A stretch of DNA of 64,000 nucleotides from Diphasiastrum complanatum (taxonomy: Eukaryota > Streptophyta > Lycopodiopsida > Lycopodiales > Lycopodiaceae), in NCBI GenBank assembly GCA_029204225.1, contig CM055093.1:25153912-25217911 (forward strand), written 5' to 3'. The notes below the pieces were generated by a model. It saw only the letters and a program-made list of their open reading frames with translations. It did no database searches and was not told where the DNA came from. The first letter of the stretch is position 1. Each line of letters opens with the position of its first letter. Shown here one piece after another: positions 36,527 to 48,685 of this stretch. The translations under genes were made by a program, and so were the position numbers.

Positions 36527-39500
36527 GTTGGAAGCATTTGTATACTTTCATCCTTGGACACTTTTTTTGACAATATGGACCTACCTTATCCTGACATTAG
36601 TGAACCTTCTCCTGGCTCAAGTGATTCTTCCAAAGATGTGCACGTCACGGACAAAAGAGGCATGGATGTTATCAACGCAAGAGACTCAGAAAAGAGAGAT
36701 GTATTTAATGCAGTGGATAGAATTTCTGGTATCATTGACTCACGTTACATCCAACACTGTTGTCCACTAATTATGGTAAGTTAATTTTCCAGGTTGTAAG
36801 TGATCTCTAAATTCTATGTCTCATCCCGGAGCTAAACATAGGTTTCTGCATGTGACTGAAACTGTCATGCTATGAGGTAAGTACTTTCAGTTTCTCGATC
36901 CCTCACTAGTTTGCTTATGAGATTCGCTGATAAGATTTGTAGGATCTTCGGTTAATACTGTTGGAGGGGAATAAAAGGAGACAGCGACAACTTAGCTTGT
37001 CTGGGAGTCCAGAAGCTACTCTTAGGAGATTTCCCAGAAAGATAACTCCTGTGGAACGCCTAAGTCATCCTCAACCATCCTTAATAGGAGGTCTTCTTGA
37101 ACAACCAACAGCTATGGAGGACACGATCATATCTAAGCAGGATCACCTGAAATCAAGCCTCCAGGTTCCCCCCTTAATCATTCTTTATATCACTTGGAAA
37201 CTATTTTGCTATTGGTCCTAGTAGGCCTTAATACCTTCTACAATTTTTTTTTGCGAATTGTGGATAGTAGGGACAAGTACTTTGCACACCTATCATGCAT
37301 GCACATCCAATGTCTTTGTCATTCTTTCCACTTCACTGAAAGCGAATGCACTGGTTAGATTTGCTATTGTTTCCGAAAACTTTGACAAAAAAAAACATTT
37401 GATTTTTTGCTTTGCGCTGATGATAGTTGACATGTAAAAGTGTTCATGTCTGTTGATTAGCGCAAGTTTCTGGAACAAAGACCACAAGTACGCAGACTGG
37501 TGGATTTTGTTGTAGATGTAATTGCATCAAATGCAGCATCTGCTGCTACCTCTAAATGTCTCCCACCTGTTCTTGAATCGGCATACTGCAAGCTCGAAAT
37601 TGCATTGTCAGCCGAATCTTCTAATGTTGATGACCTTCGTCCTGGTACAAGGAAACTGGATGGCACAAGAGCACCTCATTACGAGGCGGTTGCAGAACAT
37701 GTATATAGTTCTAACTGCTTCATGCTTTATTTCAGTCTGAGCAGATTGAAAAGTTCAAGAAAGCTCTTCCAGAGTTCTTCCAGATTGATTTTGCATCAGT
37801 TTGATCCATTGAGGTTTTGATTTATGTGCTAATAAGTTCTTTTTCGTCATATAGGTCATAACAGGTTCTCTTCATGAAGTTCTATCAGCAGCAATGGAGT
37901 ACGCAAAGGGCCATGCTGTTGCAAGGACCTTAGAAGCTTTGGCAGCACTTCTGAATCCGGATGAGAATTCCTACATTTGGGGTGTTGCTGCAGGTTGATT
38001 TTGTTCCCTCTTTATTGAATCGTTGATTATGTGCAATTACTTCATGAAGCTCGCCTGTCATTCACGTGCTGGATTATACTGGAGTTAAATAAAACCCATG
38101 AATGTTGGACGTATAACTCACCACCTACCTTGGAACACAAACCCATGTTAAACCCCTGAGCTTTGGAGCCAGGTCATAACTGGCATCACTGATCAATCTG
38201 CTAGACAGTGCCCATGGCGACCTATATGATGATAGCGCATCCCTCTATGAAGATACCTCGCCTAGTCCTGATGACCACTGACTCCAAAATCACTTCAGGC
38301 ACCAAGTGACTCTATTTTAACTCTGCTGTCTTTTGCTTCTTTTTTTTCTGTGCTTTTGAACAACCTTAGATGCTCCTCAGAGAGTCTGAAGGGAGGAGCA
38401 TCTAAGCATGTACCATCTCTCCAGTCGTGCCACGCTCAAGAATTCTAGCTCACAGTCCAAGAGAACAAGAGAGGGGAAAGTTGCTTGAAATTCTTGCAAA
38501 TGCGCATAAATTACTAAAAATAAACAGAGCTTTGCTCTTATAGTTGTACAGTGAACTTTCAAGTTTATAATCATTTAGTGCATTCATCCCTTAGGAAGAC
38601 ACAGAGTACCAATGAGCTTTTGCAAATTAAGCTCTATAGAACCTTTTCACTCCAGCATATGACAGCTTTGATTGCGTGATGCTGTTGAAATTGTTACAGA
38701 GAAAGGTAGCAAATTACTTAATGAGTTGTTTAGGTGACTTACAGAAATTCTGAATGGTTGGTTGCATCTCCATCCTTTGGTAAAACTGCATGCTATTTAT
38801 TTGGTGATTTGTTTCACAACTTTCCTTATTACAGCTGTGACAAGGTAGTACAGCTCCCCTTATCAGGATCCACTTGTAGACGGTCACCTGTCAAGGGATG
38901 TCAAATGAGAAAGACATACTTTTCTTCTTCTTTTCATTTAGTATGAACCCTTTTTTTGCAGGAATAGCAACTGAAGAAGCAGATTCAGCAGCCTGTAGGA
39001 AAGTTCTTGCAAGTATTTCTAGTAACATTCGAAAACATATTTTCAAGAAGGTGGAAAACTGGCAGAAAGAACACTCAACAGCTTCTCATGGAAAAGCTCA
39101 AAGCTACTCTTCTACCAACCAGAGTAAGTTCTTGGACCAGTTAGAGCAACAGCACCTTGCTGTCTCAATTTGCCATCTTGCTAGGATGAAAGGTGCCTCT
39201 CCCTTGAGGGAAAATGTAAATGAAAACGCATCCCCAAATTTGAGAGCTGATTGTAGCGAGCGGCTCATATGTGCAGAATTTTGCAACCAAAGCAAAGCAT
39301 TAAACACCACAAACATAGCTGTGAAAAGGCACCTATCTTTTGCAGCTGGTGATACTCTCCCTTCACCAGGGGGGGCATCGATTATGGAGCAGCATGACTT
39401 GACAGTAGAGAGAAGACAGAAATTGCTAGCAAATACTATCATTTACAACTGTGCTGCAACATGCAGGTACTGCTCAAGTGAGACCATTCATTCTGGTGAT

Positions 39501-40505
39501 CGCTACTTACTGCGTCATCATCTAGCCACTGTCTGTATGTCAATGGAAAGTCTATTGTTTCAGATTGATGGAGGAGTGCCACCTGGTGGTTTAGATTCAA
39601 CTGTTATTGAGCAGAAGATGGATTCTCAAAATCAAAATTCAGATTCGAATCATGTTAAAGAAAAGATTTTCTTACTTTTTCAGGCGCAGAGGAACGAAAT
39701 GATTTCTGAAGGTGAAATGAGGATAGAACTAGGACTTATAAGGCGTGCTATTTCTTTTTCTGTTCGCCTATGTTTATTATCGCCTTTCATAACATTTGGA
39801 TTGAGGGCAAATATGCAAGCCCTTGTTTCAAAGTGTAGCTGTAAGTTCATCAGAAATACTGATAAACAATCATATCCAAGATCATCAAATGTAGATCTGA
39901 CTGTTCATAGCATTGAAGATAATCCTAGACTTCCCTACAACTTACTCACAGGATGTGCTGTTCTTAGTGATTCTGATGTTATTCATTCCAAGACATCAAC
40001 AAGAGCAACCAGAGCTTCAAAACATGATGGAGGATCTTCTTGCAAGATAAATGATTGGGTTGGGGGTGTTATGCAAGCTCTTCTATCCATGTGGAGAGCT
40101 ATAATAAAGTGTAATATTTGCTCCATGGATTTCATGATGGTAGAGTTCTTGGCACCATGGCGATGGTGGTTGGCTTTGATCGTACAAACTTTAGATACTA
40201 CAGAGGCTTGGTTAATTGTGGTAAAGCATGGAATAGCCGGAATTATAATGCAGATGTTGGGAGAGGTTTCTTGCCTGAAGGACATGGAAGCAGCAGTTGA
40301 GACCCTCTTGCATTCTATGTGCAGTGATAGTTCTCTGTCAAAGGAAGAAGAGAGTGATTGTCGTGTACACCAATTTGCAGTCGCAACTGCTAGTGAGATT
40401 CAGAAAACAAGAAGAAAAGCAACAACACTTGCCAAAGCAATTTCCAATCAGCTGTTGGAATGGCAGTCTTACGAGAACTTATTGACAATAAGTGACTCTA
40501 GTTGA
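36527..40505 (+). CDS. CDAN1-like: Codanin-1 homolog, C-terminal exons
   Basis: Exons: 36527-36775 (VGSICIL ... RYIQHCCPLIM), 36943-37164 (with RKITPVERL), 37461-37700 (PQVRRLVDFVVDVIASN), 37736-37798 (SEQIEKFKKALPEF), 37855-37993, and the long last exon 38962-40505 ending TGA. Animal codanin-1 has TCCPYIGEL, MRKITP, LRRTVEFVAERIGSN and GLATEKA in the same order; here the last is GIATEEADSA at the 37993/38962 junction. Near the C terminus DWVGGVMQALLSMW matches the animal LLHMLLSLW segment. The last exon codes for about 514 residues, longer than the matching animal part, with a Ser/Asn-rich stretch in its first half. Excluding the doubtful 50-nt exon, all sixteen exons sum to 5,181 nt. The last exon is one uninterrupted 1.5-kb frame, which argues for a functional gene. 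Confidence 0.87.
37701..37735 (+). other. Putative 35-bp intron in the codanin-like gene
   Basis: Between VAEH|GTATAT and TTTCAG|TCTGAG lie only 35 bases. Removing them joins two in-phase conserved-looking segments. Reading through runs into an alternative frame that ends at 37820. Plant introns are rarely below 60 bp. Confidence 0.55.
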
Positions 40506-41996
40506 GAGTCTTGAGACTTAGTTGAGGCTGATTCACCTGAAAAAAGTTCAAGTGCCATGATTTCTTTGTGAAGTTTAGACAGATCATTCAATCAAGAGAA
40601 CTGTTGTACACTAAAATTTGCAGTTTTGGATTTATGTCTGACTATCAAGTTTTTGATTGGCTGTTATATCTGATTTACCTAGCTTTGCAAAAGGCAGCCT
40701 TACTCATCTAGTAATGGTGATGAGATACTGGTCTAAATGCAATAATGTAGAAGGCCTTTGGAAAAAGGTGAAGACTATCTTAATCTTATCCATTTGTGAT
40801 TCATTGCCTGGAATATGCCTTTCCATCTCGTTAGGTTTTTTGACTTGTTAGATCTTTTGATATTTATCTATCACTAAGCAAAAATGTTCAAGTCAACCAT
40901 GGGAAGGCTGTTTAAATCAGAGCATGCAGAAAAGATTCAAGCCATATTACACAAGAGAGATGGAGAGAGAACAATATGCTTGTATTCAATAAGCTTACAC
41001 CATACAATGAGAAGAGAGAATGAACTCTACGTGAGAGAGAGGAGGAGGTTATGCCTCCTCACAAATAACCTCTTAGCATTAGCCTCATTCACATTAGAAG
41101 GACCCTAAAGTAACTTACTCCATTTAGAGGCACATTGGGCCTTCACCACATTTACATTAATGAGTACATTTCAAGTATGTCCATTAATAGCCAACAAAGT
41201 GACATTACCCAATATTATTTCCAACAAAGGCTCACTAAAGGTCAGCTTTGTTGAAGCTTTTACATCATGCCTTAAAAATCACTAGAGCACGCTTTCTCTA
41301 CGCATTTTCTTTACATGATACTTATACATTTCTTGTGCATCTCAAGATCTATGCACTTACATCTTTCATACAATGACCATCGTCAATGTCCTACCATGTA
41401 AACCTATCCTGCATTATGATACCTCCAAGAATAAATACTGCCTTATATAAATTGTTCTTTAGTAGCATAGCATAAAAAATCAATTCTTCGGTTACTTCAC
41501 CACAATTTGAGGTGCTGAATCTTCATTGCAAAGTTGGAGTAGATCACAAGGTTGAAGGCTATTCTGCGACGTAAGAACTTCACAGCAATACATGACACAA
41601 AAAATTTCATTTTGAAATTGTCATCTTTCAGTACTGGTTTGTCACTCTTGGGAAACTCCAGAAAATTAAAGCAGAAAACTTCACCAAGTTTGAAGTGTTG
41701 CATATTCTCTATTTACAGCTGATCTTTCACAGCCTTTCAATCCAAAAGTTTCATTTTGACAAAACGTTCTTCAATTCCTTCAATTCAGGCTTAGGACACT
41801 CTTCATCACTTCAAACAATTAACAAATTGGCCTATGTCAATTACATATACATTGGTTTTCAAAAAGGGCTCAAAATAGGAGCATAAACTTAGTTCCTTTC
41901 AATGGTCTTAACTCCAAATCTAGCTTATCAGAAGCATAGGATTTTTTTCATAAATCTTAATTCTTTTGACATGCAATCATGATGGATCATATTCTT
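40506..41996. other. 3' flank of the codanin-like gene
   Basis: The 3'UTR should start here, but I see no clear polyadenylation signal cluster. Between about 40900 and 41250 the sequence (GAGAGAGA stretches, CCTCCTCACAAATAACCTC) resembles decayed LTR sequence. No coding gene is supported. Confidence 0.4.
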
Positions 41997-42357
41997 GACA
42001 TGCAATAGTCTGAACTGACATGCATGGACATTAGGCAATGGAGGGTATGACATGCAAGAGTCTAAACTGACATGCATGGTCATTAGGCAAAGGATGACAT
42101 GACATGCAAGAGTCTAAATTGACATGCATGGTCATTAGACAAAGGATGACATGACATGCAAGAGTCTAAACTGACATGCATGGTCAAAGGATATGGTTTC
42201 TTATGACATGCAAATGGTACTAAACAACCATTCATACATATGCATGAATATGCATGACATGCAAGAGTCTAAACTGACATGCATAGTCAAAGGATATGGT
42301 TTCTTATGACATGCAAATGGTACTAAACAATCATTCATACATATGCATATCAGATTC
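41997..42357 (+). repeat. Two-tier tandem repeat: 52-bp units, then ~103-bp higher-order units
   Basis: Units begin GACATGCAAGAGTCTAAACT. Starts at 41997, 42049, 42101 and 42153 are exactly 52 bp apart. From 42153 the unit changes to about 103 bp (next start 42256), in which the second half becomes GACATGCAAATGGTACTAAA plus a CATACATATGCAT segment. The array ends near 42357. The core GACATGCA recurs twice per 52-bp unit. Confidence 0.92.
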
Positions 42358-42529
42358 ATGAACGTACCATGGTTTTCAGAAGAGGATGAAAGTGTGTGTG
42401 AGAGAGAGTGTGTGTGTGTGTATGTGTGAGAGAATTTGAGAGTGTGAGAGATCCAAGAGGGTTTGAGCTTCAAAAATCCTCCAATCCACAATTCAGCATA
42501 GCCTCCTTGAGCCAATGCTTCAATCTTCT

Positions 42530-42802
42530 TCACAAAAGCACCTGTACACAAGAACAAACAATATGGAAGAGCTTGGATGCAAAATCATGGAATCCTCCTG
42601 GTAGAGGGGCACATTTCCACTTATATAGAGAGTGGAGAGTCATTCCAAAAGTCAGATCTTCTCCTTCATAGAACAATCCATAATCCAAGGTAGAAGATAT
42701 ATACCTCAAGACTCTTTTAGCCAACTTCCAATGATATAACTTTGGATCCTGCATGTGTTGACTTAACTTATGAACACAAAAGCTTAGATCAGGCCTAGTC
42801 AC
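42530..42802 (-). pseudogene. Copia reverse transcriptase-RNase H junction fragment
   Basis: Minus-strand MTRPDLSFCVHKLSQHMQDP and LAKRVLRYISSTLDYGLFY match the Copia TRPDI...R.LRYL.GT segment. It is truncated on both sides and has no recognisable LTR nearby. Confidence 0.85.
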
Positions 42803-43065
42803 CGTTAACTAAATAAGTGAGCCAATAAGACTCCTATAAAGAGTGATGTCCATAATTGGAAGATGTTAATCTCTCACTATGCTCTAAGAAATGTGAACCA
42901 GATGAAGACATCTTCTTGCTGAAAAATTCTAGTAATGATAAAAAATGGAGTTGAAAGGATGTTGCTTGCTATCTCAATCTAGGATCCAACACAGATGTTG
43001 ATCGACCCTATGAAATCTAGCAACAGATGTGAGAACAGATTCTCAACACAGAAAATCAATCTATC

Positions 43066-43540
43066 TTGAATTTGGATCTTGCTTTAGTCACAAAAGTTTC
43101 TGCTCGGAATAATGATGTGTTTACCACAGAATTTCGACAGGGGAATGTTAAATTTTGTAGGTATTGTAATCAGAAAGGACATTATATCAATGAATGTCCC
43201 AATAGTACCCGATTTTGTGTTATTTGTAATGCATACAATCATTGGATGAACGACTGTTGAAGATGACAAGCAGTAAGAACTACCAGAGCATTTGCGGTTC
43301 AAGCGCACCAACAACAGCAACTGCAAATGCAGCAACCACAGATGCAATAGCCACCAATGCAACCATGGTCAATGGTTTACCAACAAGGTCCGCCGATGTT
43401 GCAGGGCTAGCTGCCACAACGGTCGTTCCAACGGCAAATACGCTATCGCCAAGATCAGCCTGATGACGTATGTAAGTTTTGCAATCAACGCGACGCTTAC
43501 CTTCAAATTCTTCTGTTCTATTATTTTTGAAGAAGACAAC
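43066..43540 (+). pseudogene. Gag fragment with two zinc knuckles and a Gln-rich tail
   Basis: FCRYCNQKGHYINECP and FCVICNAYNHWMNDC (43150-43257) are two consecutive CX2CX4HX4C knuckles. A TGA follows; in a shifted frame the sequence continues as a Gln-rich stretch (AVQAHQQQQLQMQQ) and a further CKFC motif near 43470. Double knuckles with a Gln-rich tail suggest a different retroelement from the single-knuckle Copia gags elsewhere in the window. Confidence 0.7.
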
Positions 43541-43655
43541 TTGTTCACAGTTCAACATATTAACTTTTTCAACACCTTCACCTTTTTTCGCATTTTCTTG
43601 AAAAATGCGAAGAGAGAGAAAATTCTAGAAGGTCCATTTTTAAGAGTTAAACTGT

Positions 43656-43999
43656 TAAAGGCACCTTCGCCAACTTTTTAAGGGCACCTTCAAGTTGTTT
43701 TAAAGGTACCTTCAACTTCTTCGCTTTTTTCCAAAAAGTGTGAGAAAGTTATTGTTATATTTAAAACATCTTCGTTTGTCTAAAGGCACCTTCAACTTTC
43801 TAAGGGCACCTTAAAGTTGTTTTTTAAGGTACCTTTGGCTTCTTCGCAATTTCTCAAAGAACGCGAGAAAGCCAAACTGTTATAGAGATCATCGCTTTTC
43901 TGAGGGCACGTTCCACTTTCTAAGAGCACCTTAAACTTATTTAGGACACCTTCGACTTTTTCGCAAAAAATCCGAAGAGAGAAAAAAATGCCGAAGGTC
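43656..43999 (+). repeat. Tandem array of ~120-126-bp units
   Basis: Units start near 43656, 43782 and 43902 with [GA]AGGGCACCTTC-type motifs and share a TTCTTCGC segment followed by an A/G-rich half (GAGAAAG). A partial unit may precede at about 43560. Inside each unit a shorter AAGGCACCTTCAACTT motif is itself repeated about three times at 25-30 bp spacing, so the array is nested. Confidence 0.8.
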
Positions 44000-44814
44000 A
44001 TCTAAAATGAACGAGGTTCGTTCCCATGTTATTTCACGAAACACCATGCAAAGTGACAGAGATTTGCAACGTCCTCGTCTGCATCAACGATCCTAATTTG
44101 TTGACTGTATACACTATGTATAGTTGTCACAGAAGCCATATACTTCCAAGTACAACGGCTTTTCCAATTAGGTGACAAACATTCAATGTAATTAATACAC
44201 GAATGAAATTTATAAATAGATCATCCAAGCACATATTATTGGTTGCTCCGTCCATGAGACGTATTATTTGAGCCTCCCAATTACGCCATCAATTTTTTGT
44301 TGTAATTGCTATTTGTATTGTGCTTCAGTGTAGTATAACAGCAACACATTTTTATCTGTGTACAAAAACGTAGATGAATGCTTGTTGTGATTGAATGCAC
44401 TTTCATTGCTATTTGATCACGCTTGTATACTCACTCTGATCAGAACACAAACATCTACGACTCCTCTGGTTTTGATCAAACGATGGCTGTCTTTGACGCC
44501 TGAGGAACTCGCGATATCATACTACTCTTCCATTTATTTCAGAACGATACTTCACATTGAATCAGATTTCAGTAGTACCACACACAAACCATCTCTAATC
44601 TCTTCGGTGGACTATACTTTTGTTCTTTAGAGTATGAATTGATTTTTAAGATCCTGTTGCGCAATCAAAACACATAAAACTGTTATTATCTTTAGCATAA
44701 ACTATCTATTAGACTGTTTTTGCACCTAGCAGCCGATTAGAACAAGAGAGCTGTTTCGCAATATTCCTACTCTCTTCTATGTTCTCGTTCTTCCTTCGTC
44801 ACTCAGTGAAGCTA
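44000..44814. other. Possible LTR and leader of the 44.8-kb Copia element
   Basis: No gene is supported. The stretch precedes a Copia gag by the distance expected for an LTR and leader, but I find no clear TG/CA ends and no good PBS. Confidence 0.3.
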
Positions 44815-47771
44815 GATTCATTGACAAGTTTAATGGTTCTAACTTCTACATTTGAAAGTTTAAACTTAGAATGATGTTGATAGATAGAGATCTTTGGGAT
44901 GTAGTAGAAGGTGCAGACCTGAAACTAGAAGATGGTGATGAAGCAAAGGCCCGGAGGATCATAGATCAGAAGGCCTTAGCATGTATCACACTCAATCTGG
45001 TCGACTCCCAAATATCTCACGTTACCACGTACAAAACCTCTAAGGAAGCACTGGACTTGTTATCAAGTCTCTATGAGACTCACGATGTAACCACGAGATT
45101 ACGTCTTAGAAGGAAGTTCGTTACTTTTAGCATGTCTGATTCTACTGCCATCACTTCTCACATCAAAAACTTCAAGTCTCTTTTAGATCAGTTATCAGTT
45201 GTAGGATGTTCTATTCAAGATGATGATGCCGTTATGACCTTGCTTTCTTCTCTTCCAAAGTCCTATGAGCACTTTGTGGTAATGATCTCCACACAACCAG
45301 ACCTCATTCTTCAAAAGGTGATTGGTCATCTTCTTCAAGAAGAAATGCGGAGAAAGACTAGCAGCCTATCCATCAAAGACAAATCCATGGCTCTATACAG
45401 CAAGAAGAAAGATCATTCCAAGAAGGTGCAACAACTACAACAGAAGCCTCACGCTCAGACTCAACATGGTGGATCACGGAAAAAGCTCATCTGTAGATAT
45501 TGCAAAAGAGCGAATCACGACATCAAGGAGTGTCGCATCAAGATCTACAATGAGACAAAGAAGCATCAACAATAGCAGCAGCCAGACTCCTCCAACGCGG
45601 CGGACTTCAAGGAGCAAGACACACATTTGTTAATGGCTTACAGCAACATCAACAAAGATTGTGATAGCTGGTACCTGGACAACAATGCTACTCAACACAT
45701 GACCTTTCGCAAGGAATGGTTTACGGAGTACACAGATTACAACAGAGACCAATTTATCTACCTCGAAGATTCTAGCACCATACGCATGGAAGGCAAAGGA
45801 GCAATGAAGATCAGCTTCAACAACGGTCTGTCCATTTGTGTTCCTAATGTCCTTCATATTTTTCAGTTGTCAAAAAACTTGTTATCAGTCTCAAAGATAA
45901 CTGACGAGGGCTATTTTGTTACCTTCTCATCTGAGGAGTGTAAAATATTCGAGGAAGATACTCCTCTGATTACATGCACTAGAGTCGGGAACCTTGACGT
46001 ACTCTCTAATTCAGTTGCATTAGCTAGTATCTCTAATGAAAATGTAAACGACAGTGTTGTTCTGTGGCATGGTCGATTTGGACATGTGAATACAAGATCA
46101 CTTTCTTATATGCTTTGTAATAATTTAGTTGATGGTTTGAATTTCCCATCTTCATTAGATAGAAAGATGATCATCGGATGTTTTCTAATCGATATGAAAT
46201 AGTCAAACATAAGATATAAAATTGGATGTGACGGAATCTTTCTTTTGTGAATCATGCATCTATGGGAAGCAAGTTCCCAAAATCACATTCCATCAAATCA
46301 AAGCATTATTAGATCTTGTACATAGCGATCTCTGTGGTCCAATGCCAACTCCATCCTTAGGAGATGTAGTCTATTTTATCACTTTCATAGATGATTACTC
46401 CAGATGGTCTATAGTCATGTTCACTAAGCACAAATCTAAAGCCTTTGATTGCTTCAGGAGATTCAAGGCCATGGCTGAGACACAAACATCTAGGAAAGTG
46501 AAGGCACTCCGAACTGATGGTGGCAGCGAATACATCTCCAACAAAATGTCTGACTACCTGGCTGAACATGGCATCAAAAGACAGTTCAATACTTCCTATT
46601 CACCTCAACAGAACGACATTACAGAAAGAAAGAACCAAACTCTTCTCAACTCAGCCAGATCAATGCTACATCAAGCACATCTACCTGCAAAGTTTTGGGT
46701 AGAAGCTACTACCACAGGCTATTATGTGCAGAACAGATCCAGCACCAAAGCCATCAACAACAAAACTCCTTGTGAAGTTTGGCATGGGCACAAGCCCAGT
46801 GTCAGCCATTTAAAAATATTTGGTTGTATATGTTTTGTTCACATTTTTAAAAAACGTAGAAAGAAGCTAGATCATAGGACAAATAAATGTATTTTCATTG
46901 GCTATCCTGATGAGCATAAAGTTTATAAAGTTTAAGATCCATCCACCAATGTAGTATTTGTCTCTAGGAATGTAATATTTCAAGAACATGCATATTATGA
47001 TTTCAAATAGCCATTGATAGATGATGCTATGTTATTTCATCCTATTCTACGTAGCATTCAGCCTTCCAATGTTGATGATTCTTCTACAGAACCTGTAGCT
47101 ACAGCTATAGCAGTAGATAGTACTTGTCGCCAGACCAGACCAAGCAAGCTCGAAGATTTGGAGAAGTTCAAGAAGAAGAATCAGTGCATCCTAGTCAATA
47201 GAAAGTCTGTAGATCCTCACGGACTCGGACAGTTCCTAAGAGATATACACCTCAATCATTTTGGACTTCATTTGAAGAACCAGAGAACCTAGCCGAAGCA
47301 ATTAACTCCAAGGATGCTGTGAAATGGCAAGAAGCTATGGAAAGCGAGTACAACTCACTTTTGACGAACCAGACCTGGACACTGGTCGACTTCCCCACTC
47401 ACAAGAGAGTTATCGACAACAAGTGGATCTTCAAGAAGAAGATTAAGTCTGATGGTTCCATTGCTAAATGGAAAGCACGGTTGGTGGCTAAAGGATTCAC
47501 TCAAGTCCAAGGAGTGGATTACCAAGAAATATTCAATCCTGTCGTTAAGATGCAGTCAATCAGAACTCTGATCGCATTAGCAGCTACCAAAGACCTCGAA
47601 ATGCACCAAATGGATGTCAAGACAACATTTCTCAATGACAACGTCGAAGAGGAGTTGTATACCTTCCAACCGGAAGGATTCGAAGTCAAAGGCGGAATCT
47701 GCATCTGTAACAAATACTGCTTGGTTGGCGAATCGACAGAGATTGCGGAAAGCAGGATCAACTATCCTTGA
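44815..47771 (+). mobile_element. Decayed Ty1/Copia retrotransposon: gag, protease, integrase, partial RT
   Basis: Gag begins around RFIDKFNGSNFYI (44815) with a TGA in place of the usual Trp codon. It continues 44871-45575 with knuckle CRYCKRANHDIKEC, cut by TAG. Protease reads WYLDNNATQHMTF (45675), where an active Copia has DSGA. The integrase zinc part is LWHGRFGHVNTRSL and CESCIYGKQ; the core has HSDLCGPMP, LRTDGGSEY and ITERKNQT, so Asp, Asp and Glu are kept. Frames break at 46201 and 46935. RT 47319-47771 has WIFKKKIKSDGSIAKWKARL and MDVKTTFLND, then stops before YVDD. Gag, integrase and RT resemble the 14-kb copy in motif wording, so the two may be related families. Confidence 0.9.
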
Positions 47772-48103
47772 TATTTTATAACCTTTCGTCATCTAGAAGA
47801 AGTTACCCTTAAAAAGAGTAGCTTCATCCAAGTCTTCACGAGATAGAGATGGAGTGCTACCATCCATCGGTAATCCAAGTGCATCTGCATAGACTGCTTC
47901 TGTGAGATCAGCAGCTCTGCTCCCCTTACCACAACCTTGATATCATCCTCTGTTACTTGCTTGATTCCAGCTACAAACTCGTTACATAATTCTGGCAACA
48001 CCATTGACGGATTAACTGTCAGTAGGCCGCCCAACCTGCAAACTTCTACCATAGTTCTTACTGCATCCATATTAATTGGGCTGCAAACCTTCCAGTTCAC
48101 CAC
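47772..48103 (-). other. Unrecognised 104-codon ORF next to the truncated Copia RT
   Basis: The minus-strand frame reads MDAVRTMVEVCRLGGLL and VLPELCNEFVAGIKQVTEDD, a plausible folded-protein composition. I do not recognise it. It begins where Copia RT homology stops, so it may be a captured exon or chance. Confidence 0.2.
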
Positions 48104-48685
48104 TAGATGAAGTCATGTTGTCGTTGAAAAAAAAAAATTCTAAAGAAAGCACGAAAAACAGCAATGTGACAATGTAAGGTCACGTATACAGAAGAAAGCT
48201 TTGAAAAAGTAGATCAAAACTCACAACGCATCATACAACAGGATCACAAAAGCTAATGAGAAAACACAAACACGAATTCAGTATAAGGTAAAAAAAAGGT
48301 GAATTAAAAACAGTGTTAAAAAGAAAAATGAGAGAGACGATGGAAAAGCGAAAAGACGTGTACAAAAACTTGAATAAGAAAAGAGAATATAAGAATATTT
48401 CTTAAAATAAACTATTGATAAAATAATAAATAAATAAATAAATATTGATCTTACGAGTAGTACTTCTTAAGTCGGGACCCATTCCTTCCAGGTCAGCTAG
48501 TTGTACGGATCCAATGTCGAACACAGGGAATTTTATATGTAGAGTGCCATATAATAATGCATAGTCACCTTCTTTAAGAACGACTTTTTTTTTTTTTTTG
48601 AGTTGAACTGTTTTTTACGGTTCGCTTGAACGACTTTTGTCTCGTCGAGGGCTGCATTCCAATCTTCAACTAATTTGTTGAGCTG
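48104..48685. other. Non-coding A/T-rich stretch beside the Gypsy fragment
   Basis: No gene is supported. A short AATAAATAAATAAATA run lies at about 48426-48444 and a T11 run near 48588. It may be decayed Gypsy 3' sequence. Confidence 0.4.

Noticed and set aside
38898-38961. Upstream extension of the last codanin exon (frame open from 38898)
   Set aside because: TTTTTTTGCAG ends at 38961 and joins exon 37855-37993 in phase to give AAGIATEEA; the extension is intronic.
41997-42357. CRISPR-like array
   Set aside because: Repeats are directly adjacent without unique spacers and the genome is a plant; it is a satellite.
47519-47792. Minus-strand ORFs over the Copia RT
   Set aside because: Antisense shadows of the conserved RT frame.
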